DNA of 58,467 nt, from positions 1-58,467 of the forward strand of contig JBKJTT010000025.1 of the NCBI GenBank assembly GCA_046590205.1, in the 5' to 3' direction. The notes below the pieces were generated by a model that saw nothing but the letters and a program-made list of their open reading frames with translations, had not been told where the DNA came from and made no database searches. Below, one piece after another: positions 35,028 to 44,499 of this stretch (position 1 is its first letter; every line of letters begins with the position of its first letter). The stretch comes from DATDEW01 sp046590205. GTDB taxonomy: Bacteria; Bacteroidota; Ignavibacteria; Palsa-1295. The position numbers and the translations under genes are program-made.

Positions 35028-35698
35028 CAGAGAAAACTAACACGGACAACCTTCTTTTCGTCGCGGACGAACTCATCATAGCCGCTAAGCGTGAGTAATG
35101 ATTCGGAAATATCTTTGATGTGTCTGAAATTCCGGGCACGCTTCATTTCTTGCGAGAGGTCACCGCCCTTAAGGGCAAGGAGTGTCGCTCCGGGCTTTAG
35201 TAGGTCTTTTGTCCAGCCGACAAGCTCATCAAGCGGCGCAACTGCACGTGAGATAATAACATCATACAGCTTCTTATGCCCATCTTTAGTGGCAAGCACC
35301 TCGCTACGGTGGGCGATGGCACGTGCATTCTCAAACCCAAGCGCATCAATAAATTCCTGCACAGCAGCTATCTTCTTCCCGATAGAATCAACAAGGGCGA
35401 TAGTAATATCAGGACGGACAATCTTTATAGGGATGCCCGGCAATCCGCCGCCTGTGCCAATATCAAAGACAGTTGCGTTTTGTGGAATGACAAAGTTCGA
35501 AACACTTGGTAAGAGAAGTGTAAGCGAGTGCAGGATGTGCTTCTCTAAGATATTATCTTCATCTTTACGCGAGATAAGATTGACGACTTGATTTTTCTCT
35601 TTTAGTAGCTCTGCATAGTGCGAAAGACCATCCACCTGTTGTGTGGTGAGGTCAAGACCATTCTTAGATAATAGTGAGCCGAGTTCAGTTATTGTCAT
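35027..35698 (-). CDS. rsmG: 16S rRNA (guanine-N7) methyltransferase RsmG
   Basis: RsmG methylates G527 of 16S rRNA using AdoMet. The 223-aa product has VFDIGTGGGLPGIPIKIVRPD (AdoMet motif I, about 74-94), VDSIGKKIAAVQEFIDALGFENARAIAHRSE (motif II) and DVIISRAVAPLDELVGWTKDLLKPGATLLALKG. The ends overlap both neighbours by a few bases, showing tight packing. Confidence 0.96.
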   Translation of the reverse strand: MTITELGSLLSKNGLDLTTQQVDGLSHYAELLKEKNQVVNLISRKDEDNILEKHILHSLTLLLPSVSNFVIPQNATVFDIGTGGGLPGIPIKIVRPDITIALVDSIGKKIAAVQEFIDALGFENARAIAHRSEVLATKDGHKKLYDVIISRAVAPLDELVGWTKDLLKPGATLLALKGGDLSQEMKRARNFRHIKDISESLLTLSGYDEFVRDEKKVVRVSFL

Positions 35699-36546
35699 TA
35701 AAGACCAAATCGTTTTTTGATGAATTCATCAACATGTTTACTTGCATTTTCCTTCGCGGCTTTGTCGTGATTAGGGTTGCTTGGGTTTGCAAAACCATGA
35801 TCGGCATCGTATGTTCTTAGTGTCAGGTTCTTCTTTGCTTTTGTCATTGCTGTTTCAAAGTTCGAGACCACTTCGGGTGTTATCCATTTATCTTTGTTCG
35901 CAAAGATACCAAGAACAGGTGCATGAAGGTTTTTGAGCAGGTCGGAATTTATCTCCGGCATCCCGTAGTAGATCACACACCCTGTTACACGTTCATCTTC
36001 TGGTACGCGAAGCAAGGTTGCTTTCATTGACCATGAACCACCAAGACACCAACCGATGGTAATGTAGTGTGCTTCGATAGGGAAATGCTCGAATGCGCCA
36101 TCGGTTATAGCAACACCTCGTCCGCTCGAAGCCATCTCCTGCATATATTTCGCCGCATCTTCGCGTGTTGTGGCTACCATGCCGTCATAAAGATCAAGCG
36201 CAACTACCATCACGTCATGTGTTTTGCTGATGCGCTCGGCTTCGGCTTTTACATAATCATTGAGTCCCCACCATTCATGAAACATGAAGATAATATTTTT
36301 AGGGTCTTTCTTCATGTTTGTGACGAATGCCTTACCCACTTTTCCGTCGAGGCATTTAAATGTTATCCATTCTCCTGTCGGAGCAGGGTCAGTAAACGGA
36401 AGCGGCTCGGCATGTGCTTTGCGGAATGACTCATCCAATGCGAATGCGACCATTTTCTTTTCAGGCATGCTGCAACATGAACGCGTTTGACCATTTGCGA
36501 ACGAATTGAGCATCAAGACTACGAATACAGCTATCAATGTTTTCAT
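35698..36546 (-). CDS. Exported dienelactone hydrolase family protein
   Basis: An alpha/beta hydrolase of the DLH family. ATG 36546 gives a signal peptide (MKTLIAVFVVLMLNSFANG); an upstream frame to 36630 adds a basic tail without RBS. About 282 aa. Catalytic Cys in IGWCLGGSW, Asp in FANKDKWITPE and His in YDADHGFANPSN form the usual Cys-Asp-His triad. The signal peptide and CC pair after cleavage suggest periplasmic location. Substrate unknown. Confidence 0.88.
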   Translation of the reverse strand: MKTLIAVFVVLMLNSFANGQTRSCCSMPEKKMVAFALDESFRKAHAEPLPFTDPAPTGEWITFKCLDGKVGKAFVTNMKKDPKNIIFMFHEWWGLNDYVKAEAERISKTHDVMVVALDLYDGMVATTREDAAKYMQEMASSGRGVAITDGAFEHFPIEAHYITIGWCLGGSWSMKATLLRVPEDERVTGCVIYYGMPEINSDLLKNLHAPVLGIFANKDKWITPEVVSNFETAMTKAKKNLTLRTYDADHGFANPSNPNHDKAAKENASKHVDEFIKKRFGL

Positions 36547-36550
36547 AATT

Positions 36551-36586
36551 TCTAAACGTCTATTCGCTAAACGCCTAATTGTCCGC
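36551..36586 (-). repeat. Short GTTTAG direct repeats between two operon genes
   Basis: On the minus strand AGGCGTTTAG and GACGTTTAG follow one another in the 40-base gap. The same words occur in the middle of dispersed repeat copy B (50302-50343). No function is evident. Confidence 0.4.
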
Positions 36587-39100
36587 CTACTTTCTCCATT
36601 CGAATACATGTTGTGCATATTGCTCTGCAAGTGCTTCAGCTATCTCGCTTGTTGCCGCGTCGGCAAGTATCTCACAGTATGGGCGTTCTTTTTCGGGGAT
36701 AACCAGCACCCATGAGTCGCTGCCGGGTATCGGCGAGAAGCGGATACCGTCAACGAGCATACGCGGCATGTTCTTCGAGTGTTCAACCGCGCGACGCATG
36801 ACTGTGCCGAGCTGATCTTGCGGACAGAGTGCGCTACGTTTCGCTTGATACCGTACCGGTATCTCACTCGCTATTTCAGCTGTCGTACGTCCGATACGTG
36901 CGTGCATCTCGACGATCTTTGATGCAGTGAACATACCGTCAACTGCGAAGAAGTATTCAGGGAAGATAAACCCGCCCATTGTACCACCAACATACGAAAT
37001 ACCTTCTTTTCCGCCCGCGACCATCATCGCCGCATGTGAATTTTTCGTATATACTACTTCAACTCCATATGAACGCGCGACCATCTCAACATCTGATGAT
37101 GCAGAAACAGGTATTGCAATACTCTTGACTTCTTTACCGTCTATCTTCTTGCTATCTAGGAAAAGTTTTGTTACAAGTGTGAGCAAACGCTGATTGCTGT
37201 AGTGTGTGCCTTTGCTGTCAACAAGTGATATGCGCTCGCCGCCTGCATCAAGGATAAAACCCATGTCATAGCCAAGTGAAGTAACGATGCCTTTAAGCTG
37301 CGAGACAGAACGGTCTATCTCTTCTTGCGAACGTGTGAGTTTACTCGGGTCGAGGTAACCGTTCATCGAGACAACATCTACTCCGAACGAGCCAAGTATG
37401 TTCGGGAAGATAGTTGATGTTATGCCGTATCCATAGTCTATCGCAACTTTGAACTTTGATTTCCCGATGAGTTCTTTATCAAGAGAACTCGTGAACTGAT
37501 TGCGGTATGCTTCTTCGCTATGAGCAGGGAATTCGATGTCACCAACCTTCTCTTGCGGAGCACGAGGGAAGTCCTCACCAAAGAAATATCGCTCGATGGT
37601 TTTTCCTTTTGATGTAGTCAGATCTTTACCATCTGAATCGAAGAAGATGAGGTCAGTCCGTGACCTATCATTTGGGTTCTTGCGGATATGAACACCCGCT
37701 GCTTGTCTGCCCGAAACGAGGAAGTGACGAGTGAGCGGGATCGGTGTTTGCTGTAAGTCAGCAACATTCACGCCTGCGCTCATGAGTCCTGCTGTAAATG
37801 CACGACTCACTACACGAGAAGCAGGATCGCTATCACGCGAGACAACAACACGTTTGCTCATGCCGACCATTGCGCCAAGCGAAGCGGCGACTTTCGCAGT
37901 GAATTCAGGCGTTACTTCGATATTTGATACGCCGGTGATACGTGAATTTGTGAAGAGCGATTTTGTCCATCTACCTTCCCATACCATGCTTGTATGAAGT
38001 ATCGCGCCCGCGTCAACACGTTTCTGTGGCCAAAGCTTGACGTAGGGCATTACTTCCGCGCCTTCACCTATCTCGCACCGCTCACCCATAAAGACGTGTT
38101 CATGAATGACAGCATCTGCACCAACTTTTACTCCATTACAAAGAACAACGTGGCTCATCCCGACGCGTTCACCGATTTCTACATTATCCCACAAGACGCA
38201 ATTATCAATTCGAGCACCGCCATGAATGACACAGTTATCACCGACAACACAATTCAATACTTTCACACCCGGTGCAATCTTGACGTTTTTGCCGATGATG
38301 TTCTGCCCGAAGAACTGCACATCAGCGACAAGAGACCCTTCACCTATGATTGCACAGTCCTGCTCAACACCTTCAGACTCAATACGTACTCTGCCTCCGA
38401 GAGCATCAAGATGCGCTTCGTGATATTCACCGAGGTTGCCGATGTCGCGCCAGTACCCGGGAGCAATGTAGCCATAGAGTCCCGCATCTTCTTCAAGAAG
38501 CATCGGGAAAAGATCCTTTGAGAAATCAAACTCACGCTTATATGGGATGCGCTCAAAAGCTGCCGGCTCTAAGATATAGATACCTGTATTGATCGTATCG
38601 CTGAAGACTTCACCCCAGGATGGCTTCTCAAGGAAGCGGCTTACTTTCCCGTCGTCGTTCGTGATGACAACGCCAAACTGCAATGGGTTCTTGACACGTG
38701 TAAGGACGATAGTTGCGACTGCCTTCTTCTCTTCGTGGTAGGCAAGAGCGTCGGTCAGGTCAAAATCTGTAAGCACATCACCGGATATAATGATGATACG
38801 CTCTTTCATGTTGAACTGCTCCGTCGCATTGCGTACGCTACCGGCTGTGCCGTAATCAGCTTCGGCGCGGACGTAGTTCATCGAGATACCGAACTTTGAA
38901 CCGTCTCCAAAAAAGCTCGAAATTGCTTCCGGCTGGAAGAACAGAAGCGAGGTTAGGTCACGCAGATTATGCGCTTTCAGCAAACGGACGATGTGCTCCA
39001 TCATCGGCTTGTTCAAAAGCGGTACCATTGGTTTGGGCAGGTGCATCGTCAGCGGACGCAACCGCGTCCCGAATCCACCCGCCATAATTATTGCCTTCAT
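36587..39100 (-). CDS. Nucleotidyltransferase fused to left-handed helix and PMM-like domain
   Basis: 837 aa in three parts. Residues 1-230: sugar-nucleotidyltransferase (MKAIIMAGGFGTRLRPLTMHLPKPMVPLLNKP, IISGDVLTDFD, FLEKP), as in mannose-1-phosphate guanylyltransferase. Residues about 250-370: hexapeptide repeats (CVVGDNCVIHGGARIDNCVLWDNVEIGERV). Residues about 380-830: phosphomannomutase-like fold, but the phosphoserine loop TxSHNP is replaced by VHIRKNPNDRSRTD, so the mutase is probably inactive. Such fusions are known in cyanobacteria and others. It should supply nucleotide sugars for glycans; GDP-mannose is the best guess. Confidence 0.9.
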   Translation of the reverse strand: MKAIIMAGGFGTRLRPLTMHLPKPMVPLLNKPMMEHIVRLLKAHNLRDLTSLLFFQPEAISSFFGDGSKFGISMNYVRAEADYGTAGSVRNATEQFNMKERIIIISGDVLTDFDLTDALAYHEEKKAVATIVLTRVKNPLQFGVVITNDDGKVSRFLEKPSWGEVFSDTINTGIYILEPAAFERIPYKREFDFSKDLFPMLLEEDAGLYGYIAPGYWRDIGNLGEYHEAHLDALGGRVRIESEGVEQDCAIIGEGSLVADVQFFGQNIIGKNVKIAPGVKVLNCVVGDNCVIHGGARIDNCVLWDNVEIGERVGMSHVVLCNGVKVGADAVIHEHVFMGERCEIGEGAEVMPYVKLWPQKRVDAGAILHTSMVWEGRWTKSLFTNSRITGVSNIEVTPEFTAKVAASLGAMVGMSKRVVVSRDSDPASRVVSRAFTAGLMSAGVNVADLQQTPIPLTRHFLVSGRQAAGVHIRKNPNDRSRTDLIFFDSDGKDLTTSKGKTIERYFFGEDFPRAPQEKVGDIEFPAHSEEAYRNQFTSSLDKELIGKSKFKVAIDYGYGITSTIFPNILGSFGVDVVSMNGYLDPSKLTRSQEEIDRSVSQLKGIVTSLGYDMGFILDAGGERISLVDSKGTHYSNQRLLTLVTKLFLDSKKIDGKEVKSIAIPVSASSDVEMVARSYGVEVVYTKNSHAAMMVAGGKEGISYVGGTMGGFIFPEYFFAVDGMFTASKIVEMHARIGRTTAEIASEIPVRYQAKRSALCPQDQLGTVMRRAVEHSKNMPRMLVDGIRFSPIPGSDSWVLVIPEKERPYCEILADAATSEIAEALAEQYAQHVFEWRK

Positions 39101-39196
39101 ACTGTAGAAGTGAGATTAACAGGTAGTATAATGTATTGACGGGAGAGAAAGTTTTACCCACTGACAGAAATGATACCGATACGGCGGAATACTTCC

Positions 39197-39994
39197 TTAA
39201 TACGACTCGCTCTCGTTCGGGAAGTTGCCGCTTCTGACATCGTCGCTGTATTGTTTGAAGGCATTGCGGACTTCGTCGGCGAGTGTGAGATATTTGCGGA
39301 CAAAGCGTGGGTGGAATTCTTCGTTAAGCCCGAGCATATCATGGAGGACGAGAACCTGCCCGTCGCAGCCATTACCTGCGCCGATACCGATGGTTGTAAC
39401 TTTCAGGAGTTTAGTGATCTCGGTCGCAAGGACAGTCGGTATTTTTTCAAGTACGATAGCAAAGACGCCTGCATCCTGCAAGGCAAGCGCATCTTGGCGA
39501 ATCATTTCTGCTTCGTCGGGTGATGTACCGCGAGTGCGATAGGTACCAAACTGATTGATCGATTGTGGTGTAAGCCCAAGATGACCACAGACAGGGATGC
39601 CGTTATCGGTCATAAGTTTTACTGTCTTGCAGACGCGTTCGCCGCCTTCGAGCTTTACTGCTCCTGCCCCAGTCTCTTTCATCACACGCCCGGCATTGCG
39701 GAAACCCTCGACAGGGTCTGCCTGATAACTCATGAATGGAAGATCACAGACAACGAGTGAGTGATTCGTCGCGCCTTTCATTACGGCTTTCGTATGATAT
39801 ATCATCTCATCAAGCGTAACAGGGAGTGTCGTTTCGTTGCCCTGGACGACATTCGAGACGGAGTCACCGACAAGCAGCATATCTATTTCCGCCTGGTCGA
39901 GCAAACGGGCAAAGGTATAGTCATACGCGGTGAGCATGGTGATCTTCTCTGAGCGAAGCTTTTTATCGGCTATCGTTTTTGTTGTTACTCGCAT
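39197..39994 (-). CDS. panB: 3-methyl-2-oxobutanoate hydroxymethyltransferase
   Basis: PanB adds a hydroxymethyl group to 2-oxoisovalerate in pantothenate (CoA) synthesis. ATG 39994 starts MRVTTKTIADKKLRSEKITMLTAYDYTFA, the canonical N-terminus; the frame continues 95 codons upstream without support. 265 aa. Metal-binding LLVGDSVSNVV, AGAVKLEGG, VCGHLGLTPQSINQFGTYRTRG and IGIGAGNGCDGQVLVLHDMLGL are present. Last gene before the divergent ddl promoter, so first of the minus-strand operon. Confidence 0.95.
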   Translation of the reverse strand: MRVTTKTIADKKLRSEKITMLTAYDYTFARLLDQAEIDMLLVGDSVSNVVQGNETTLPVTLDEMIYHTKAVMKGATNHSLVVCDLPFMSYQADPVEGFRNAGRVMKETGAGAVKLEGGERVCKTVKLMTDNGIPVCGHLGLTPQSINQFGTYRTRGTSPDEAEMIRQDALALQDAGVFAIVLEKIPTVLATEITKLLKVTTIGIGAGNGCDGQVLVLHDMLGLNEEFHPRFVRKYLTLADEVRNAFKQYSDDVRSGNFPNESESY

Positions 39995-40042
39995 AAGGGC
40001 ATTGTTGTTGAGGTTTCTTCGTGAACTTTGTGTCTTTGTGAC

Positions 40043-40072
40043 TTGGTGGCCAAGATTCTCCTCGTATCTTTG
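40043..40072 (+). promoter_or_regulatory. Bacteroidota-type promoter for ddl
   Basis: TTG (40043-40045), 19 nt, then TATCTTTG (40065-40072): a close match to the consensus. ATG 40096 is 23 bases downstream, so the leader is about 15 nt. Confidence 0.7.
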
Positions 40073-40095
40073 TATAAAACCTTTTCTACATAAGA

Positions 40096-41118
40096 ATGAA
40101 TCTTTGTATTTTACTCGGTGGCTCATCCGCTGAACGCGAAATTTCTCTGTTAACCGGCTTTGCGATGGCGAAGGCATATGCCTCGCTCGGGCATAACGTA
40201 ACGCTTCTCGACCCAGCGACGGGTCGCGCAATGGGGATTGATGAATTCCAATCCGAACCGCCTCATGCCGCTCCACCAACTCCGGAGCACCTCGCAGGGC
40301 TTTCGCAAGGGTCCGTGTTTGTTGATTCGCTGACTTCTGATGCCGTCAAGAATGCCGATGCTGTCGTTATCGGATTACATGGTGTACCCGGCGAGGATGG
40401 GACAGTTCAGGCAGTTCTTGAACTGCTTGGCAAGAAATTTACGGGCAGCGGTTCTCGCTCTTCGGCAATCTCCATAGATAAGGCATACACCAAGATACTC
40501 ATGGCTGCCGCAGGTGTACCGACACCGAAGTGGAGCTTTATCTCAAAAGGGACTACACCCGAACAACTTGAGTTCTTTGCACAACGCTTGCCTGAAGTTG
40601 TGGGGGAGAAGATGGTCATAAAGCCAAACGATCAGGGTTCGACGGTCGGACTCACCATCTCCGGTCAGCCCGATTTCGATTTCCGCTCTGCCGTTGACTT
40701 TGCTTGGAAGTATTCTGAAGGTGTGCTCATCGAAGAGTTCATCGAAGGCAGAGAGTTTACGGTGGGTATCCTTGACGGGAAGGTTCTGCCTGTCGTTGAG
40801 ATAGCCCCCGATGGCGGCTTCTACGACTATCACCACAAATACACTAAGGGCATGACGAATTACTATTGCCCTGCCGATATACCTGAACGTTTGGAAAGTT
40901 TAATGAGCGAAAGTGCAATGCAGCTATTCAACGCTTGTGGATGCAAAGGATATGCGCGTATTGATTTTCTCGTTGACTCCGAAGGAAGATACTACTGCCT
41001 TGAGATTAACACACTGCCAGGCATGACAGAAACATCGCTTGTCCCCAAAGCCGCAAAAGCAGCAGGGCTGTCGTTTGAGGAGTTGTGCGGACTTATACTG
41101 TCGGCTTCTCTTGCTTAA
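40096..41118 (+). CDS. ddl: D-alanine-D-alanine ligase
   Basis: Ddl joins two D-alanines with ATP for peptidoglycan precursors. 340 aa, normal length. MNLCILLGGSSAEREISLLTG (N-domain), GLHGVPGEDGTVQAVLEL, the ATP-grasp segment KPNDQGSTVGLTI and EFIEGREFTVGILDG, and the C-terminal EINTLPGMTETSLVPKAAKAAGLSFEEL are present. It converges with a DedA gene, overlapping by 26 bases. Confidence 0.96.
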   Translation: MNLCILLGGSSAEREISLLTGFAMAKAYASLGHNVTLLDPATGRAMGIDEFQSEPPHAAPPTPEHLAGLSQGSVFVDSLTSDAVKNADAVVIGLHGVPGEDGTVQAVLELLGKKFTGSGSRSSAISIDKAYTKILMAAAGVPTPKWSFISKGTTPEQLEFFAQRLPEVVGEKMVIKPNDQGSTVGLTISGQPDFDFRSAVDFAWKYSEGVLIEEFIEGREFTVGILDGKVLPVVEIAPDGGFYDYHHKYTKGMTNYYCPADIPERLESLMSESAMQLFNACGCKGYARIDFLVDSEGRYYCLEINTLPGMTETSLVPKAAKAAGLSFEELCGLILSASLA

Positions 41119-41737
41119 CCTTTTTATGACGCAGCCACTGAACGAGCGGTAGTAAAAGAGATATTATAATGACTGCAAAGATTGCATAGTGCAAATACTT
41201 CTCTATACCGGGCACTGTCGCGGCGAGAAAGTAACCGAGAAGTGTTGTTGATGCGATCCAGAGTACACCACCGATAATATTGAAGAATGCAAACTTTTTG
41301 TATTCCATCCCGACCGTACCTGCAACAGTCGGTGCGAAGGTACGGATGATTGGGATAAAGCGAGCAAGGATGATGGTCTTTCCGCCGTGCTTATCATAGA
41401 ATGACTTTGTTTTTAAGAGGTGTTCACGTTTGAAGAGCTTTGAGTCCGGTCGCTCATAAAGCTTCGAACCGGCTTTTTTCCCTATATAATATCCAAGAGC
41501 ATCGCCTGTAACAGCGGCGACGATTAAAATAAGATTCAGTTCAACGATACCCATCTGGATAACACCGGCATGACAAAGCAAGCCCGTCATGACAAGGAGC
41601 GTATCACCGGGCAAGAAAAACCCGAGCAATAGCCCCGTTTCCGCAAAAATAATGGCGAATAGGACAGGGACACCGCCGGTTGTGATAAGCTGGCGTAACC
41701 CGTCGCTGGAGAAGAACTGCTGAAAGAATTCGGACAT
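41093..41737 (-). CDS. DedA/SNARE-associated family membrane protein
   Basis: From ATG 41737, 214 aa (a GTG at 41788 would add 17). DedA motifs: FAIIFAETGLLLGFFLPGDTLLVMTGLL, GDALGYYIGKKAGSKLYE, ILARFIPIIRTFAPTVAGTVGMEYKKF (FxRxxPxxRxxxP-type) and C-terminal helix. Members transport or flip lipids such as undecaprenyl phosphate. Its overlap with ddl, a cell-wall gene, fits that theme. Confidence 0.9.
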   Translation of the reverse strand: MSEFFQQFFSSDGLRQLITTGGVPVLFAIIFAETGLLLGFFLPGDTLLVMTGLLCHAGVIQMGIVELNLILIVAAVTGDALGYYIGKKAGSKLYERPDSKLFKREHLLKTKSFYDKHGGKTIILARFIPIIRTFAPTVAGTVGMEYKKFAFFNIIGGVLWIASTTLLGYFLAATVPGIEKYLHYAIFAVIIISLLLPLVQWLRHKKVKQEKPTV

Positions 41738-41875
41738 CTGTACTTGAAATGAAAGCAATACTACGGAAAAACCCGACGAGAGGTTCACTCGAAAATGACT
41801 TCTTTTTCACGAGCGGGGGAGTAACTATTGACCTATTGGCTTGTTTATTAGTATAGGAAGTATAATCGTAACTTT

Positions 41876-43249
41876 ATGCAGAAAATCAGCACATCGTTTT
41901 GCCTTAGTTTTCTCGGACTCGCTCTATTGGTGAGCGGATGCGCCGAGCCGTGTGTCTATCCTGATGTTCGTTCGGGCAAGATACGACTTGTCAATGCAAT
42001 GGTAGATGTACCAAAGATAACCGTTTTCATTAATGGCAAGGTCTTCAAAGCTGATTACGATTATGCACCACTTCCGACCTTCGGTTATTATACAACTATG
42101 GCTGATGGTTCACCAATATTTGTCGGGGATTCATTGCCCATTGTTGTCACGAGTGATGCTGCTGGTAAAGATACTGTGATGAAGAAGTATGTGTCGCTTG
42201 ACCTTCATTTGCGAACACTTATTGTAAGTGGGCGTCGAACAAGGAAACAAGTCAGCGACCCTGATACAAAAGTGATTATCAATACCGATGACGAAGAAGG
42301 TGAAGACGATAAAAATAAAACTCTCGTCAGTTTTGTACATGCGATACCTGATCTTACAACCCTTGATGTGTATTTGGGAAAGGTAGCATCTGGTTCACCA
42401 TTCACGACCTTGAGCTATGGTACATTCACGATACATGAGATACTACCGTTTAATGATGGTATTACTGTGACAGAAGCTGGCAATCCTTCAAATGTTATTT
42501 TTTCCCTCCCTTATGGTTTTAATCAACCCGGTTTCTTTTTAAAGATTGTCATGCGAGGAGCAACAAAGCCAGTTGATGATGAGCCGCTTGCAGGTCCATT
42601 CGTGATGAATGACCTTGGCTCAAACGGCTATACAATTGACTTTGAAACATCAGGTATTAAGTTCGTCAATGGGATGAGAAGTCAGCAGTTGAGCTTATTA
42701 GTAACAAACCCCGGCGAAAAGATACCAAGGAATAATGTCCCCGGTCAAGCTCCGGTGCTGGACATTAATCCGGATTCGATCGGTAAATATTTTGGGATAG
42801 GAACAGCTTCCTTCAGAGATACGTATTGGTATTTCTCAAAGACAACAAATGGTAATGATACTATTCATAGTTTTCCTCATACCATCAAGAAGAACGAGCG
42901 ATGGACAATAGTAGCGGTTGCAGGTGTTGGTGCGAATGACATCTCGCATCTCACACTTATTGATACTATGTCATTCGCACAGAGTGGCTTTACTCGTGTC
43001 CGAGTCGTCAATATTTCTCCTGACCATACCACGGTAGGGTTTACGCTTGTCGGACGAACTGTCTCGATGCCGATTAAGAGTGTCGAATACTTTACCATCC
43101 CCTACGGTCAACATCAAATCACATTTTCTGACGGTACAAGCTCGAATAATTACACATTGAATGTCAATCAATCCGGCAGACCGATTACAATGTACATTTT
43201 GCCTGATAAGACAGGAAATTCTTTTCCTGTTGTAGTCTCTGATGACTAA
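41876..43249 (+). CDS. DUF4397-type lipoprotein
   Basis: 457 aa. Lipoprotein signal MQKISTSFCLSFLGLALL with lipobox VSGC, so it should be membrane-anchored by lipid. Repeated DUF4397-like units: KIRLVNAMVDVPKITVFINGKV (about 33), TLVSFVHAIPDLTTLDVYLGKV (about 140), TRVRVVNISPDHTTVGFTLVGR (about 380). A stretch of acidic residues DDEEGEDDKNK divides the first two. Such repeats are found on FCB surface lipoproteins; the function is unknown. Confidence 0.83.
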   Translation: MQKISTSFCLSFLGLALLVSGCAEPCVYPDVRSGKIRLVNAMVDVPKITVFINGKVFKADYDYAPLPTFGYYTTMADGSPIFVGDSLPIVVTSDAAGKDTVMKKYVSLDLHLRTLIVSGRRTRKQVSDPDTKVIINTDDEEGEDDKNKTLVSFVHAIPDLTTLDVYLGKVASGSPFTTLSYGTFTIHEILPFNDGITVTEAGNPSNVIFSLPYGFNQPGFFLKIVMRGATKPVDDEPLAGPFVMNDLGSNGYTIDFETSGIKFVNGMRSQQLSLLVTNPGEKIPRNNVPGQAPVLDINPDSIGKYFGIGTASFRDTYWYFSKTTNGNDTIHSFPHTIKKNERWTIVAVAGVGANDISHLTLIDTMSFAQSGFTRVRVVNISPDHTTVGFTLVGRTVSMPIKSVEYFTIPYGQHQITFSDGTSSNNYTLNVNQSGRPITMYILPDKTGNSFPVVVSDD

Positions 43250-43275
43250 GAAAAATTTGCTTTAGATATGCGACA

Positions 43276-43307
43276 AACGGGTGTTCGCCGCTGTTAGAAT
43301 ACCCGTT
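43276..43307 (+). terminator. Terminator-like hairpin after the DUF4397 gene
   Basis: AACGGGTGTTC (43276-43286) pairs with GAATACCCGTT (43297-43307) with one G-U pair and a 10-nt loop; a weak GTACTCTT follows. Confidence 0.6.
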
Positions 43308-43324
43308 GTACTCTTAAGAAACGT

Positions 43325-44491
43325 ATGGAATTTACCTCGCTCGACTTTCAGCTCACCGAAGACCAAAAAGCAATCAAGCAGGTCGCCCGTGATTTTGCAG
43401 AATCAGAAATTCGCCCCCATGTGATGGAATGGGATGAATCCCAACACTTCCCAATGGAAACATTTTCCAAAATGGCCGAGCTTGGTTTCCTTAGTATCAT
43501 GGTACCACCAGAATACGGCGGCTCCGGTCTTGGCTGCATGGAGAATTCCATCATCATCGAAGAGGTAGCTCGCGTGTGTCCTTCAGTTGCGCTTTCAGTT
43601 GCTGCACATAACGGACTTTGTACAGGGCATATCCTCGGCTTTGGCTCCGACGAACTCAAGAAGAAATATTTACCTAATCTTGCATCAGGCAAAGTGCTCG
43701 GCGCATGGGGTTTGACAGAACCATCAGCCGGCTCAGATGCAGGTGGTACACAAACATTCGCAGTCCGCGAAGGCGATCACTACGTCATCAATGGCTCAAA
43801 GAATTTTATCACGCATGGTACAGTAGGTGATACGTCAGTCATCATGGCAGTAACAGACCGCTCAAAAGGTGCACATGGCATCAGCGCATTTGTACTTGAT
43901 AAATCGATGGAAGGATTCTTCGCATCGAAGAAAGAGAACAAACTTGGTATGCGTGCAAGCGATACGTCAAGTTTGACGATGGATAACGTTAAAGTACCTG
44001 TCGGTAATCTAATCGGCGAAGAAGGACAAGGGTTTGTGCAGGCGTTGAAAGTTCTTGATGGCGGACGTATTGCGATCGCCTCGCTTTCTGTTGGGCTTGC
44101 TCAAGGTGCATTCGAGGCGGCGATAAAATATGCACAAGAGCGTAAGCAGTTTGGCAGACCTATCGGAGATAACCAAGGTATCCAGTTCAAACTTGCAAAG
44201 ATGGCAATGAAGACAAATGCTTCGCGCCTCTTGACTCACAAAGCTGCCGATTTACGCGATAGAGGAGAGCCATACGGCGAAGCGGCAAGCTATGCAAAAC
44301 TCTTTGCAAGCGAGACATGCGTCAATGTTTCCGAAGAAGCAGTGCAGATACATGGCGGTTACGGATATATCAAAGAATTTCCTGTTGAGAAGTTGTGGCG
44401 TGATTCTAAGCTACTGACCATCGGCGAAGGCACAAGCGAAGTGCAGCGTATGGTTATTGCGCGTCACCAAATAAAACAGTTTGCTTCATAA
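43325..44491 (+). CDS. Acyl-CoA dehydrogenase
   Basis: A 388-aa flavoprotein of short-chain type, oxidising acyl-CoA to 2-enoyl-CoA in beta-oxidation or amino-acid breakdown. MVPPEYGGSGLGCMEN, WGLTEPSAGSDAGG (FAD and substrate contacts), GRIAIASLSVGLAQGAFEAAIKYAQERKQFG and VQIHGGYGYIKEFPVEKLWRD are conserved. The catalytic Glu is E368 in IGEGTSEVQR. Acylphosphatase follows after 8 bases. Confidence 0.95.
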   Translation: MEFTSLDFQLTEDQKAIKQVARDFAESEIRPHVMEWDESQHFPMETFSKMAELGFLSIMVPPEYGGSGLGCMENSIIIEEVARVCPSVALSVAAHNGLCTGHILGFGSDELKKKYLPNLASGKVLGAWGLTEPSAGSDAGGTQTFAVREGDHYVINGSKNFITHGTVGDTSVIMAVTDRSKGAHGISAFVLDKSMEGFFASKKENKLGMRASDTSSLTMDNVKVPVGNLIGEEGQGFVQALKVLDGGRIAIASLSVGLAQGAFEAAIKYAQERKQFGRPIGDNQGIQFKLAKMAMKTNASRLLTHKAADLRDRGEPYGEAASYAKLFASETCVNVSEEAVQIHGGYGYIKEFPVEKLWRDSKLLTIGEGTSEVQRMVIARHQIKQFAS

Positions 44492-44499
44492 CTATTTCT

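Noticed and set aside
35091..35591. Plus-strand 166-codon frame over rsmG
   Set aside because: Shadow of rsmG, whose AdoMet motifs are clear.
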